64,000 nucleotides of DNA, from positions 4,464,001-4,528,000 of the forward strand of contig JBHGNT010000017.1 in NCBI GenBank assembly GCA_043228905.1. Direction: 5' to 3'. Position 1 is the stretch's first letter; each line of letters begins with the position of its first letter. The DNA is from Azolla caroliniana. Taxonomy: Eukaryota > Polypodiophyta. Shown here piece by piece: positions 42,989 through 53,837 of this stretch. Under the pieces are notes generated by a model. That model was not told the origin of the DNA. It saw only the letters and a program-made list of their open reading frames with translations, and did not search any database. Position numbers and translations under genes: made by a program.

Positions 42989-43495
42989 ATGGAGAATCAA
43001 CAAGAGGCGATGAGCATAATGATGATGATGATTGGGCGGATGCAACAAGAACAATGCTTGATGTCGGAGATCAAATCGGAAGTAGAGCGGCTTGTGCAAA
43101 GAAACGGGCAATTTAACGGAAAGGATGTGACACGTTATCTATGTGACTACAAGGGGGCGATGATGTGACATGGGATACCAGAAGAATTGCAAGTGATATC
43201 CTTCAGTCGGGTGGCCACGGATGAGCTACAAGAGAGAATCCACAAGATACAGCAACAAAACCCAACATGGGGGTCCTTTAAAGAAGCTTTACCAAAGGCA
43301 TATGATTACGATAGACCGAAGGGACGAGATCGGCGAGAGTTTGATGAATGGGTGGCATCGGAGAAGACCCAATGAAGTGCAACACAAGCATTCCTAGAGT
43401 TCGAGCATCATTTTGCTCAACTCTTGGAGTGGGAACAAAGATTGTTGGGGGAGGATAAAGTCCTAATGTTCGTAAGATCGATCGATTGATCAAAA
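42989..43495 (+). pseudogene. Gypsy gag of the non-autonomous element
   Basis: The reading runs MENQQEAMSIMMMMIGRMQ, FNGKDVTRYLCDYKGAMM, a stop, then HGIPEELQVISFSRVATDELQ, TWGSFKEALPKAYDYDR, and RREFDEWVASEKTQ before another stop. It then continues AFLEFEHHFAQLLEWEQRLL and VLMFVRSID. This parallels the inner element's Gag (FGGKDATSYLEAYRAEM, TWEEFELQLLEKYGFDD), so the two elements share a Gag family. Several stops make it non-functional. Confidence 0.75.
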
Positions 43496-43873
43496 AGAAA
43501 GGATGGACATTGGGATCCAACTCGAAGATGATGACGGTGCAAATGGCCTTTCCGAGGATTGGGCTAAAGTCGAAAGAGTATGCCGAAGACACGATAAGAG
43601 GAAGATGAGAATATCGCCGGCAACAACATGGCCTATAAGGGATGATCAATTAAGGATGAACGATGTGGCTTATACGAAGGCCGAAATACAATCTGATGGT
43701 ACCACGGGAGAGAGTGTGGAATAAGTCACCCTCTTGTCTTGCAAAAGAACGATGGCCAAGGATAAGGTTGATGACTTGAGAGTGGCGAACACCACTTCAA
43801 GAATGGAAGAAGGTTTCGGAATACAAGTATCCGAAACATCGGGTGAAAAGGGGTAAGCATAATCGATGCTTGC

Positions 43874-44434
43874 ATGATCGAGGGAGATAAAGAGTGCAAG
43901 GCGGACTTGATTGAGGAGGTCCCCACGAAAGATGACATCGAATCGGAGGTGGCTATGGACGAAGCGGATGGCCGTATGAAGACTTTCCCACCACTAGTTC
44001 TAGAGACTTCGGTAGTTGCGTTCGAAAGACAACCTGAGACCGAAGAGATGGAAGGTGGCGGAGAGAAAACAAAGTTTGAATCCGATGCATACGACGGAGA
44101 GATAGCCAAGAAGGTGGCTATGGGTGAAACAACGAAGAACGATAATACCGAGGATTCCTACCCACTAATCATAGAGACTTCGGCGGTTGTGTTTGAGAAG
44201 CAACGTGAGACCGGAGAGACGGGAGGTGGCAGCAAGAAAAGTAAAGACGGAAGCTGGTTCGGATGGAAGATGATCTGGATGGAATTCCGATCCAAAAGAA
44301 AGCCGACCCGAAAGGGGGTAGACTCGGTCAAAACCGATCCACCGAGTCCAATTCGGCCGAACGCGAATATGGATGGAAGCCGACCTAGCCGAAAGCCGAT
44401 TGGACGAGACCGATCCGGAAAGAAGTTAATCTGA
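43874..44434 (+). pseudogene. Module-bearing tail frame after gag
   Basis: An open frame of 186 codons, acidic at the start. It contains two copies of the recurring module as protein: VLETSVVAFERQPETEEMEGG and IIETSAVVFEKQRETGETGG (split). It ends in a basic stretch with RKPTRKGVDS. No known domain. It may once have been part of a longer gag-like protein. Confidence 0.4.
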
Positions 44435-44953
44435 CTCAGTCGGAGGTTGAACCGGTCGAGGCCAGTGAACACGAGGAAAAGAAAGCCAACCGAAACCGAA
44501 ACTGATAGATCGAACCCGGCCCGGACGGGGGCCGACTCGATCGAAACCGATCAACCGAGTCCGATTTGGCTGAATATGAATCCGATCGGAAGTCGATCCA
44601 ACCAAAAACCGATCAAACGAGACCAATCCGGAAAGAAGGTAATCCGACTCAAATGGAGGTCGAGGCAATCGAGATCGGTGAACACGAGCAAGACGCCAAA
44701 CAGGCACACTACCACAGATGACAAGGGCCAAACGGATTTGAAGAGTGTTACCAAGGATGAGATCTCGACAAAGGAGGGCTATAACATGAAGATTGTCAAC
44801 TCTAACGCGAGATTAGAGTTGAGAATCAAGCAAGACCGACGACCAAGCACGACCGGCGACGAAACCAACCGGGCGGAGATCGGACGGACAAGACTAACAA
44901 TCACTGATAGCTTCGGCACATACCAGAGGATGTGCGGGTTCGGAGGGGGCAAG

Positions 44954-45805
44954 TGTCGTAGTGTAATTTGCACACTACATGAAAATTTGCATTTTTGGTC
45001 TCTCCGGATTGGACATGGAGTACCAGATGAGAACCGGAAGGAGGAACCGGTAAGAACCGAACCCGGTAAGGAGACCTGGTGAGAGCCGGATGAAGAAGGC
45101 CGATGAGAGTCTCTCACCAGATGAAGATACATATTTGTAAATAGAAGAAAGTATAAAAATATATACTACATGCATAGGGCAAGATTCAAACCTTGCACCT
45201 CCCTGTTTATAATGTAAAGCCTTACCATTACACTAACATATCATTAGTGTTAAAAAAAAGTAAACGTCCCACATAGAAAGGTAAGTTCACGCTAGGATAA
45301 ACTTTAGTTAGACGAAAATGCATGATAAAAGAAAAAGCTACGCATGCACATGTAGCGTGCATGAACACCATAGTCGATAAAAACGCATCAAGTTAGAAAA
45401 AGTAGGATCACTTTAGAAAAAGCATGTTAGAGAAAACATAGTTAGAGAAAAAGCATGGATTGTGAAGACTCTCTCATCACTATATAAGGATGAGGAGCAC
45501 AATGTAATAGGGGTGTGAAATATTTGTGAAATTGGATATATTTCCTAAAACACCAATTAATATAATCGTGGGATTCATGAAGTTTTATATAATCTATCTC
45601 TTCCAATCTATGATAAATTGTTATTAGGATTCTAAATATTAATAAATCTAATAATCTATACTTGTGGGATTCACACGTTTCTATCTCTCTTTCTAATAAT
45701 CTATACATAACTATAAACTTGTCTCAAATTCGTCCTCCTCCTAGTCCAAAACCCTAGCGGTTCCCACCCGACTCACACAACGATCTGGCGCCGAAAGGCA
45801 CGACA
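44954..45805 (+). repeat. 3' LTR of the non-autonomous element
   Basis: Almost the same sequence as 42102-42950, including the tRNA-like stretch (45175-45242). It is preceded by GGTTCGGAGGGGGCAAG. Confidence 0.85.
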
Positions 45806-46783
45806 ACGACACCTTACGCTTCATCTAGGACCTACAACCTATTAATCAAGTGACAATCCGAAATGCAGGGGTCAGGCCGAATGTTGACGAATTCGCCGAG
45901 GCCTTCACTGGAAGGTCTATTTATTCGATGGTTGATCTATACTCATGGTATGATCTATTCCAACTAGCCGTGGAGAGTAGGGACGTCACCACGATTTGGA
46001 CCCCTATCGGCCTAGTGCGAATGTGTACCTTGCCACAAGGAGGCACTAACTCTGTAGCCCACATGGTAAATGCAATGAACAAGGTATTGAGAGATTGCAT
46101 CCCCGACATCACCATGTTATTCCTCGATGACATCCCCATAAAAGGGTGCTCTGAAGCGGAGAAAGATGAAACCTTGGACAAGGATGGGTGCAGACGTTTT
46201 GTGGTAGATCACATCTCTGATTGCGGGAAGGTTCTACAAAGACTTGAAGATGCACGTTTGACCTTCTCGGGTGAGAAATTGGCATTCGGTCAACCAGAGA
46301 TTCTTGTGGTGGGACACTTGTGCGGGGTTTACGGATTTGAGGGCGAAAGCGACATGGTGTTTGAATATGAGGATGTTGCTCTTGACTTCTTTAAGACGGC
46401 CCAAGCGTCTATAGATGATCGAGATGTGCGAGTACTCCACGCCTTCAATGAAAGTGAATACGAAGGGGAGTGGCTACACATTGGCAAGTTCTTAAGCTCA
46501 ATGACAGTGGATAGGTCATGGTTGAAGGAGGAAGCACAAAGAGCCCGAACGAAAGCATACAAGTACTTCGTACGAGGGGGATTCCTCTGGAGGCACCCGA
46601 AGAGAAGGACAGGGATGCCACAACAAGTGGTCATAAAGGAAGAGGACCAGACAACATTGGTGACTAAGTTCCACGAGAGTCCTTGATTGGGCCATAGAGG
46701 AACGTGGGCAACATTCGAGAAGTTAAAGGAGAAGTATTGGTGGCCAGGAATGTACAAGGATATAGCCCATTTCGTGGAGACGT
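45806..46783 (+). pseudogene. Outer gypsy pol, part 1: reverse transcriptase joined to integrase N-terminus
   Basis: The open part at 45850-46686 starts in the reverse transcriptase (RPNVDEFAEAFTGRSIYSMV) and includes TLPQGGTNSVAHM and LFLDDIPIKG with both catalytic Asp. After LVVGHLCGVYG the homology jumps to the region before integrase (EYEDVALDFFKTA), so about 220 residues including RNase H are missing. It then runs through FLWRHPKRRTGMPQQVV and, after a stop, WATFEKLKEKYWWPGMYKD to HFVET, where the inner element is inserted. The 5' part is replaced by the LTR at 45805. Confidence 0.85.
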
Positions 46784-47456
46784 TGTCGCGTTTTTACGCG
46801 CGTGCGTGTGAAAGGGGTAGGACCACGGGGGTCTTGAACCGAGGAGCCAGAGAGAGAGAGACAGAGAGAGAGATTTGTAGATACGCGAAGTGAGAAGGAG
46901 GGATACAGAACGTAACACTTGATTTCAATAACAAGAGATTGCAATGACAAGAATACAACTTTGACGGTTACAACCGACAAGGCGGCGATGGACCCGACAC
47001 GGGGATCCTACTCACACACACAGACAACACTCGCTCGACTCCCAGAAACAAAAACAAAAGGGTGGAGGGGGGGGGAGAGCCTCTACTGGACGCACACGGG
47101 TTGTCCACGAAGCAGAGGCAACGAACTCCCAACCCACAAAGACCGATGACCGGAGGAGAAGAGAGAGCTCGGCACTCAGATCTGCAGCAACACTTCGTCC
47201 TCCCTAGCGCCCGATGCCCTCTCCCCTCTCTCCTCTCCTTTTTATATCCCCATCCTCCTGTCAATTCGCTTTATTCCCTATCCCTCTTGACAGAGATACG
47301 CACAATCCCCTAATAAATGTGTGCTACTTAGTATTTACATCCACCGATCCATTTATGAATCGTGTACAAAATATCAAGTCACGCGTCCATCTGTGTAATA
47401 GCCGGTTCATGTGCTTTTCTCTCCGATTCCGCCTATGGCCGGTTTTCTTCACCACA
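46784..47456 (-). repeat. Inner gypsy 3' LTR (673 bp)
   Basis: On the minus strand it starts TGTGGTGAAGAAAACCGG after the polypurine tract (47457-47473) and ends ACGCGACA. TATA-like ATATAAAAAGG lies near 47238-47250 and a poly(G/C) tract at about 47067-47078. Confidence 0.92.
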
Positions 47457-47525
47457 TCCACCCCCAACAAACCGCGCATCCACCAACATGCGCTAGAGAC
47501 GGGTAGATACCGAAGAAAACCGGCC

Positions 47526-48802
47526 TCACTCGTTGCTCTCCGATTCTCCACCGGACCCGAACTGATCGTCGTTGTCGCTCCCGCTCGTAGGCTCCGGCTT
47601 GTCTTCGAACCACTTTTTGAACGCTTTGATCCGCTTCCCGGCCACCGGCACCGCTAACCGTGTCCCGTCGAGTTCCGCGAGGTGGTACGTGCCGTTGTCG
47701 TTCGCGCTCATCACCGTGTAGGGCCCGAACCATCTCCTAGCGAACTTTCGCACCGCCTTGTGCTGATTGTCGAGGCTGCTGTCGTATACCAAGACCCAGT
47801 CGCCTTCCTCGATCTTCTTTGGTTGCAACCAGTGCGTCCGGTTGAACTGGGTCTTGTTCCGCTCCCTTGCCGCTCACAGCTTTACCTTTGCCTGTATCAC
47901 GTCCTCCGGCCTCCGCTCGAGTTGCCGAATCCGCGCCACCAGCAACTCCTCCCGGCTCATTTCGTCCTTCCAATCTACTGCCGCCCATGAAGAAACCGTC
48001 CATTCCACCGGCACGATCAGCTTCTGTCCGTACATCAGCTCTGCCGGCATAAACCCTGTCACCGAGCTGTGCGTAGTTCGGTCCGCCCATAGTGCGTAAG
48101 GAAGGAGCCGCGGCCGATTCCTGACCTGTCCTCCGCATGCACGCACCAACACCTTTACGATAGGCTCGTGCCCTCGTTCTACCTTTCTGTTCGCCTCCGG
48201 ATTGTACGCCGTAGTGAGGGAGAGTTTGACGCCTAGCCGGTCGAACAGCTCCTCAGCTTCCCGCGCATCCAGCTCTCCCCGGTCCGCCACAATCCTCCCG
48301 ACGCACCCGTACCGACACACTACTTCTTCGATCAGGAACCGGCATACCGCCATGGTTGTCTTGCTTTGCAGTGCACGACCTTCCACCTGGTTCGTTAAGT
48401 CTTCCCGTGCAAGCATCATGTATCGCATCTGTCCTACCCCCATCGGCATCGTCACCAAGTCCACCATCCACTTGAAATGAACCGTAGGCGGGTAGGTCGG
48501 GTGTAGCTCGTCCCAGTGTCGGACTATGGAGTGCATCTGACAGCTTTCACAAGTCGTTACGAACCGATGCACGTCCTGGTACAGCCCCGGCCACCAGTAC
48601 TTCTCCTTCAGCTTCTCGAACGTGGCCCACGTTCCGCGGGGCTCTCGTGAAATGCGGCCAATAGTTCCCCATGTTCTTCTTTCTTTGCCACTACTCGGAG
48701 TGGGATGCCGCTTCTCTTCTTTGGGTGCCTCCATATGCACCCGTCCCGCAGGAAGAATCGGTACGCCTTTTTCGTACCCAGCTCGCCTCCTCTTTCGCCC
48801 AT
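47526..48802 (-). pseudogene. Inner gypsy integrase
   Basis: Pieces in order: KKAYRFFLRDGCIWRHPKK (zinc-binding N-domain start), then after a frameshift WATFEKLKEKYWWPGLYQD, CESCQMHSIVRHWDELHP, KWMVDLVTMPMG (first catalytic Asp), CVGRIVADRGELDAREAEEL (second Asp), AYNPEANRKVERGHEPIVK (Glu), LLPYALWADRTTHSSVTGF, and, past an in-frame TGA at about 47874, QPKKIEEGDWVLVYDSSLD, RRWFGPYTV and NDNGTYHLAEL, ending ESNE before the hairpin and polypurine tract. No chromodomain is seen. Confidence 0.88.
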
Positions 48803-50616
48803 GCTGCGTCTGGCGTCATCGTCCGTAGGAACCTCCCGATTTCGTCGTACCTGCTTTCGTCAAATTCGTTAAGCGCCGGAGTGTTCCCTTTCCTCGTCGT
48901 TACGTTAGCCGACCCGAAGAAGTCCTCGGCGACTTCTTCATCATCCGAAACCATGCCGTCTTTGTCGTTGAACCTTGCCCTCGAAAGCATGTCGGCCATG
49001 GCGTTGTCCTTTCCGGAGATGTGCCGTATCTCCGGGTTCAGGGACTTAATGTACGCTATCCACCGGAGCATTGCTAGGTCCGGCGTTGCGCATCCGGAAA
49101 CCATGCCGAGTATCGGTAGACAATCCGTCTCGATGATCACCTTCGTCCTGATCAGATAATCCTTGTCGGCCTTGACTGCCGAAACGACACCCCAAAGTTC
49201 GTGCTTAACTTGGGCATATCCTCGCTGCCGCTCGCTCAATACCTTCGCCACGAACCGGATCGGGAACCATACGCCGTCCTTGTCCTCCTGACTGATTACC
49301 CACCCGATCTCGGTCGGGCTGGTGTCCACCGTCACACAGATGGGAACATCCTTGCCGTAAACCGCTTTACGGAGAGCCGGCGCTACCGTAAGCGCCTCCT
49401 TTAGTCTCCGTACCGACTCCGTGTGTTCCGTCCTCCACTCAAAGCTACGCCCCTTTTTCAATAGTCCGTAGAGGGGTTCCATGACATGTGCGTAGTGTGG
49501 GATCCAGATGTGGTAGAACACGCATGCTCCCAAGAATCGGCGGACCTCCGTGACCAAATCGCAGTCATGCTTCATCGCGAAGATGGCTTCTACCTTGGCC
49601 GGAGATGGTTTCCGACCGTATGGTCCGCATAGGTGCCCGACGACCATGATCTCTGATTGCCCGAAGGCCGACTTTTCCCCGGAGAAGGTGAGCCTCGCGC
49701 CTTCTAGTCTCTGCAACACCTTCTCGCAGTCATCGATGTGGGACGCCACGAAATTCCGACATCCGTCCGGCCCGATTGCCTCGTCCCTTTTCTCCACCGG
49801 GCATCCCCTGATCGGGATGTCGTTTAAGAATGGCATGGTGATGTCCGGGATACAATCCCTGAGCACTTTGTTCATCGCGTTCACCATGTGAGCCACTGAG
49901 TTCGTCCCTCCTTGCGGCAGGGTACACATCCGCACTAGGCCGAGAGGAGTCCGCATCGTCGTAATGTCTCTGCTCTCCATGGCTAGTTGGAACTGATCGT
50001 ACCCCGAGTACAAATCACCAATAGAATAGATCGACCTTCCAGCGAAGGCCTCCGCGAACTCGTCTATGGTCGGTCCGATTCTTGCATTACAGATGGTCAC
50101 CTTCTTGACCGGTTGCAGGTCCTGAATGAAGCGCAACGTGCCGTTCTTCTTTGGCACCGTAAACCATCGATTCGAATACGGGGCACTCAACGGTTCGAGG
50201 ATGCCCATCTCCACCTTTTGCTTCAGGAGCTCCATCAACTTCGGGATGTGAGCTCTCGGCACCGGAATAGGCTTGAGATTCCACGATACATGCGGTACCG
50301 TGAAGATCACCATCAATTCGACAATTGTCGGGTCTACGCACCCGATCTCCTCCGGTGAGAATGCGAAAGCCTTCCCGTGCCTCTCGAGCATTCTCCGAAA
50401 CCGGTCCTCCTCCGCCGGCAGTAGAAAGCCGCCCCCACCGACCTTGAGCTCCCGTAGCGTTATGTCGGTGAACCAGTGCCCTATGCCAGCCGGATTCCGT
50501 AAACTTGGGTCCGACGCGACCCCTTTCATCCGCTCCTCGCTACCCTCCGACAAGGGTGCCGCGACTGGCCTCACCTTCCAGTCCACAGTCTTGTACTTTG
50601 TATCCACGCAGGCCAT
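48691..50616 (-). pseudogene. Inner gypsy reverse transcriptase and RNase H
   Basis: A 641-residue frame. It reads PKKNGTLRFIQDLQPVKK (motif 1-2), GDLYSGYDQFQLAMESRD (motif A), RTPLGLVRMCTLPQGGTNS (motif B region, unlike the usual PFGLxNAPATFQ), PFLNDIPIRG (catalytic box with Asn for the first Asp), GHLCGPYGRKPSPAKVEAI, VRRFLGACVFYHIWIPHYA (connection), and RNase H VTVDTSPTEIGWVISQ, FVAKVLSERQRGYAQVKHEL, IETDCLPILGMV and YIKSLNPEIRHISGKDNAMA. Upstream of the ATG the same region (50984-50617) carries more coding-like sequence in other frames. The end shifts frame at about 48790. Confidence 0.92.
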
Positions 50617-50983
50617 CCGATCTGACCCGATCCTTTCCCCGAAGTCCGTATGACTTCGTACATTCCCATTGACCCTACCGGAACGGTCTGGTCTTCTCTA
50701 AGGTCCTCACCGATCACCTTTCGCAGTTCGCTCAAGGTGTCATCAAAAGAGACTGCCTCCACGGTGCCATTGATGTCTTCGTCGGGGAAGAGGACTCCGC
50801 GTCCCCTAAGCCGCTCCTCCGCTCGCTTCCTCTCCCAGCCGCTGACGCCAGTTATAGTACAACCTCCGTTGTCAGAGAACCAAAATTTCCTACCTATGGT
50901 ACAGGTCTTCTTCCGTACTGTACATTTGTGGGGTTCTTTCCGGGTGTCCGGACTATCGCGGCCCCACCCCTTGATAGCCCTCT

Positions 50984-52762
50984 CTAAAAATCCCCTCGGG
51001 TTTCGCCGACGAGGGTTTTGCGGTTACGCTCATGGTTTGGTCGCACCGTTAAGAACTGGACCGAGTGACGCCCGTCCTGGCTCTTGACTCTTGCATAGGC
51101 TGAACTGTTGTCCAGCACCTTGGTCTCCATCCGTGCCGCCGTGATATACAGTTCTCCTAGTATAACCAGATGCGAGGACGTCTCTTGTACGAAGAAGTGC
51201 TGGTCGATCTCGACATCGCTGATCTTCACCCGTACGTTCGGACAGGCCCCATGTAGTTCTTCCGTGGCGCGCGTCGCTGCCCGTATCTACCAGCCATGCT
51301 TGGTGTTGATCGGCCATTTACCCTTCTTGTAGAAATCCATGGACATCAGGTTGATTTCAGATCCATGGTCTACCAACGCCACCACTAGTTCCAGAACGTT
51401 GCCGATCCGTACAAGGGTTTCCGTAGTTGCCCTGGCCCAATGCGGCTTCGTGTAGTGGCTTCCCGCCAGCTCGTCTTCTAGCGCTTCGTCTTCCAGGTGC
51501 GTGGTCCGCACATCCACCGATTTCTCCGGCTCTGGCTCCGTTGAGAGCCTCTTCCGCTTCACCAAGTTTACGATAGAGTCGTGGAACTCCCTCTTGGCGA
51601 TTCCAAGCACCTCCCGCAATGACAGCTCCACTTTGTTGTCGAGGATACGTTCCTCTAGGACCTTTCGCAGGTTTGTGGTCCTTTCGATCTCGGTGCTCAA
51701 CTGAAACCCCGCCTGCTTCTTTCCGTCCTGCGTGCCTGGGTTGCCGGCACCGGCCGGTTTTAGTCCGAACCGGGTCTCATACCTCTGCGGGGGGCCAACC
51801 CCTCTAGCCTTTCCTGCCCGTTTGTCCTCCACCAGAACCTCGTAGTTCTGGCAAGCGGCTTCTACGAAGCCCGTTTTCTCTTCGACCGGATCGTCCCAAC
51901 CGGTGACCTCCATGACCCGATGTTCCGCGCGGTCCGCCTCTTCCTTCTTCAGCCGAACTCCGGAGAGACCTTCTAGCACCAGCGGCCAGAATCCGGAGTC
52001 CTTCACCTTCCGGGTCTCATCACCCCCGACCCGAATTCCCGCCGACATTGAGTAGTTAACGGCTTCGACGTGCCGTGCCGCGGCCTCTTCCATCAACCTC
52101 TTCATTCCGCCGCGCCCCGTATTCAGTTCTAGGGCTCTCCGGGTCTCGCTCGTGTGCACCCGCCCGTTCCAGAGGTACACCACGTTGGTCCTGAGCGCGT
52201 CGGCGAAATCCGCACAATCCTTCCGAATGTGACCAATCGCGTCACACCACATGCACCGCTGCCCAGTTGGTGGCCTCCGGTCGCGAGGTTGTTCGCCGCT
52301 GTCTCTCCAGGCCTGTGCGATCTGCAGGTCGCACACCATCTGTGTCAGCTCCTCTAGAGCCGCTCCTCCAGATGGACCTCTGACCACGTCGTTCGATGCC
52401 GACCCCGACTCTTGCCAGATTCGGGTCTCTTCCTTCCTACCGGCCGGCACCGATAGCAGCTCCTCGAGCCTCCTCCCCGGGACCGGCCTCAACCCCGACG
52501 AGCTTCCGTCGCTCCAATCGCGCCATTTGTCGAAACGGCTGCAAACCCATTTTACCATGGCCCAGTCTGTTGTGAGCCCTTCGTCCATTTCCAATAGGGG
52601 ACCCACCTTTTCCTTGTCGAGCGTGTCCACCGACTTGACAAACAGCAGTACTCGACTTGTTTCGAGCACCGTCCGGTCCAACGTCGACAGCCGCGCGAAC
52701 CTTTTTCGAACTCCTTGAGGAGCACCGACGTGTTCCTCCCCTTTCTGGGGCTTTCCACCCAC
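50984..52762 (-). pseudogene. Inner gypsy gag C-terminus and protease
   Basis: It continues gag with LFVKSVDTLDKEKVGPLLE, then a zinc knuckle CMWCDAIGHIRKDC near residue 171, a long linker (about 230 residues, Glu/Arg-rich), and a protease VVALVDHGSEINLMSMDFY, where the usual D-[S/T]-G becomes D-H-G. An in-frame TAG at 51287 follows KHGW. The same frame then continues VKISDVEIDQHFFVQE and SHLVILGELYITAARME to a stop at 50984. The His in the active-site triad and the TAG make it inactive. Confidence 0.82.
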
Positions 52763-53118
52763 GCCATGAAGTACCGCCTCGACAGCCGAAGCGAATCGTC
52801 AAACCCATACTTCTCGAGGAGCTGCAACTCGAACTCCTCCCAAGTCTGGCATCCGGCCAGCACCTCGAGCACCTCCGCGTGGATGCTCGGCGTCACCACC
52901 CGAGGGAATCCGGACAGCCACCTATCCACCGGGATATCCCTCATGATCATTTCGGCCCGGTAAGCCTCCAAATAACTTGTGGCGTCTTTCCCTCCGAAAC
53001 GGCCTATAGAGCCGACGATCGATTCAATGGCTCTGCCGAGGGTACCCGTCCCTTCACGAGCGCTCACCAACCGGTCGACGGCCACCGCCATTGCCTCTGC
53101 TAGCTCCGATCCCCTCAT
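52554..53118 (-). pseudogene. Inner gypsy gag, N-terminal part
   Basis: ATG at 53118 lies about 45 bases after the LTR, right for a gag start. It reads MRGSELAEAMAVAVDRLVSA, FGGKDATSYLEAYRAEMIM, WLSGFPRVVTPSIHAEVLE, TWEEFELQLLEKYGFDD and RRYFMAWVESPRKG. The frame is lost near 52700 and gag continues in the next frame (52762 on). Role: the capsid of the virus-like particle. Confidence 0.85.
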
Positions 53119-53163
53119 CTTTCGACTCCTTTGCCGCCCCGTTCACGCCGGGTTCACCAAATA

Positions 53164-53837
53164 TGTCGCGTTGTTACACGTGTGTGTGTATGAAAGGGGG
53201 CCGGACCACGGGGGTCTTGAACCGAGGAGCGAGAGAGAGAGACAAAGAGAGAGATTTGTAGATACGCGAAAGGAGAAGGAGGGATACAGAATGTAACACT
53301 TGATTTCAATAACAAGAGATTACAATGAGAAGAGAATACAACTCTGACGATTACAACCGACAAGGTGGCGATGGACCCGACACGAGGATCCTATCACACA
53401 CACAGACAACACTCGCTCGACTCCTAGAAACAAAACAAAAGGGTGGGGGGGGGGGGGGAGCCTCTGCTGGAAGCGCACGGGCTGTCCACGAAGCAGAGGC
53501 AGCGAACTCCCGACCCACAAAGACCGACGACCGGAGGAGAAGACAGAGCTCGACACTCAGATCTGCAGCAGCACTTCGTCCTCCCTAGTGCCCGATGCCC
53601 TCTCCCCTCTCTCCTCTCCTTTTTATACCCCCATCCTCCTGTCAATTCGCTTTATTCCCTGTCCCTCCTGACAGAGATACGCACAATCCCCTAATAAATG
53701 TGTGCTACTTAGTATTTACATCCACCGATCCATTTATGAATCGTGTACAAAATATCAAGTCACGCGTCCATCCGTGTAAGAGTCGGTTCATGCGCTTTTC
53801 TCTCTGATTCCGCCTATGGCCAGTTTTCTTCACGACA
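53164..53837 (-). repeat. Inner gypsy 5' LTR (674 bp)
   Basis: Matches 46784-47456. On the minus strand it starts TGTCGTGAAGAAAACTGG and ends AACGCGACA, three bases before a primer-binding-like TTGGTGAACCCGGCGTGA. Confidence 0.92.

Larger units (their letters stand above)
42102..45805 (+). mobile_element. Non-autonomous gypsy-type element with two LTRs, gag-like interior and no pol
   Basis: The LTRs 42102-42950 (849 bp) and 44954-45805 (852 bp) are nearly identical. The 2.0 kb interior has a primer-binding-site-like TGGTGAACCCGACGTGA (from 42955), a decayed gag (from 42989), a module-bearing tail, the family hairpin (44916-44935) and a polypurine tract. No protease, reverse transcriptase or integrase is present. 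The left edge lies in the primer-binding region of another copy. The right edge lies in its reverse transcriptase. The flanks (AATGG and ACGAC) do not match, so sequence was lost after insertion or an older join was used. Confidence 0.8.
46784..53837 (-). mobile_element. Ty3/gypsy element, near full length (7054 bp), inserted in the outer gypsy integrase
   Basis: LTRs of 673 and 674 bp, a primer-binding region, gag, protease, reverse transcriptase/RNase H, integrase and a polypurine tract are all present on the minus strand. The host sequence reads across as ...GTGGAGACGT | ACGTGTGAAAG..., i.e. codons for FVETCES with ACGT repeated, so a 4-bp (or imperfect 5-bp) target duplication is visible. 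The copy is defective: frameshifts lie in gag and between RNase H and integrase, stops lie in protease and integrase, and the catalytic box is altered. Confidence 0.93.
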
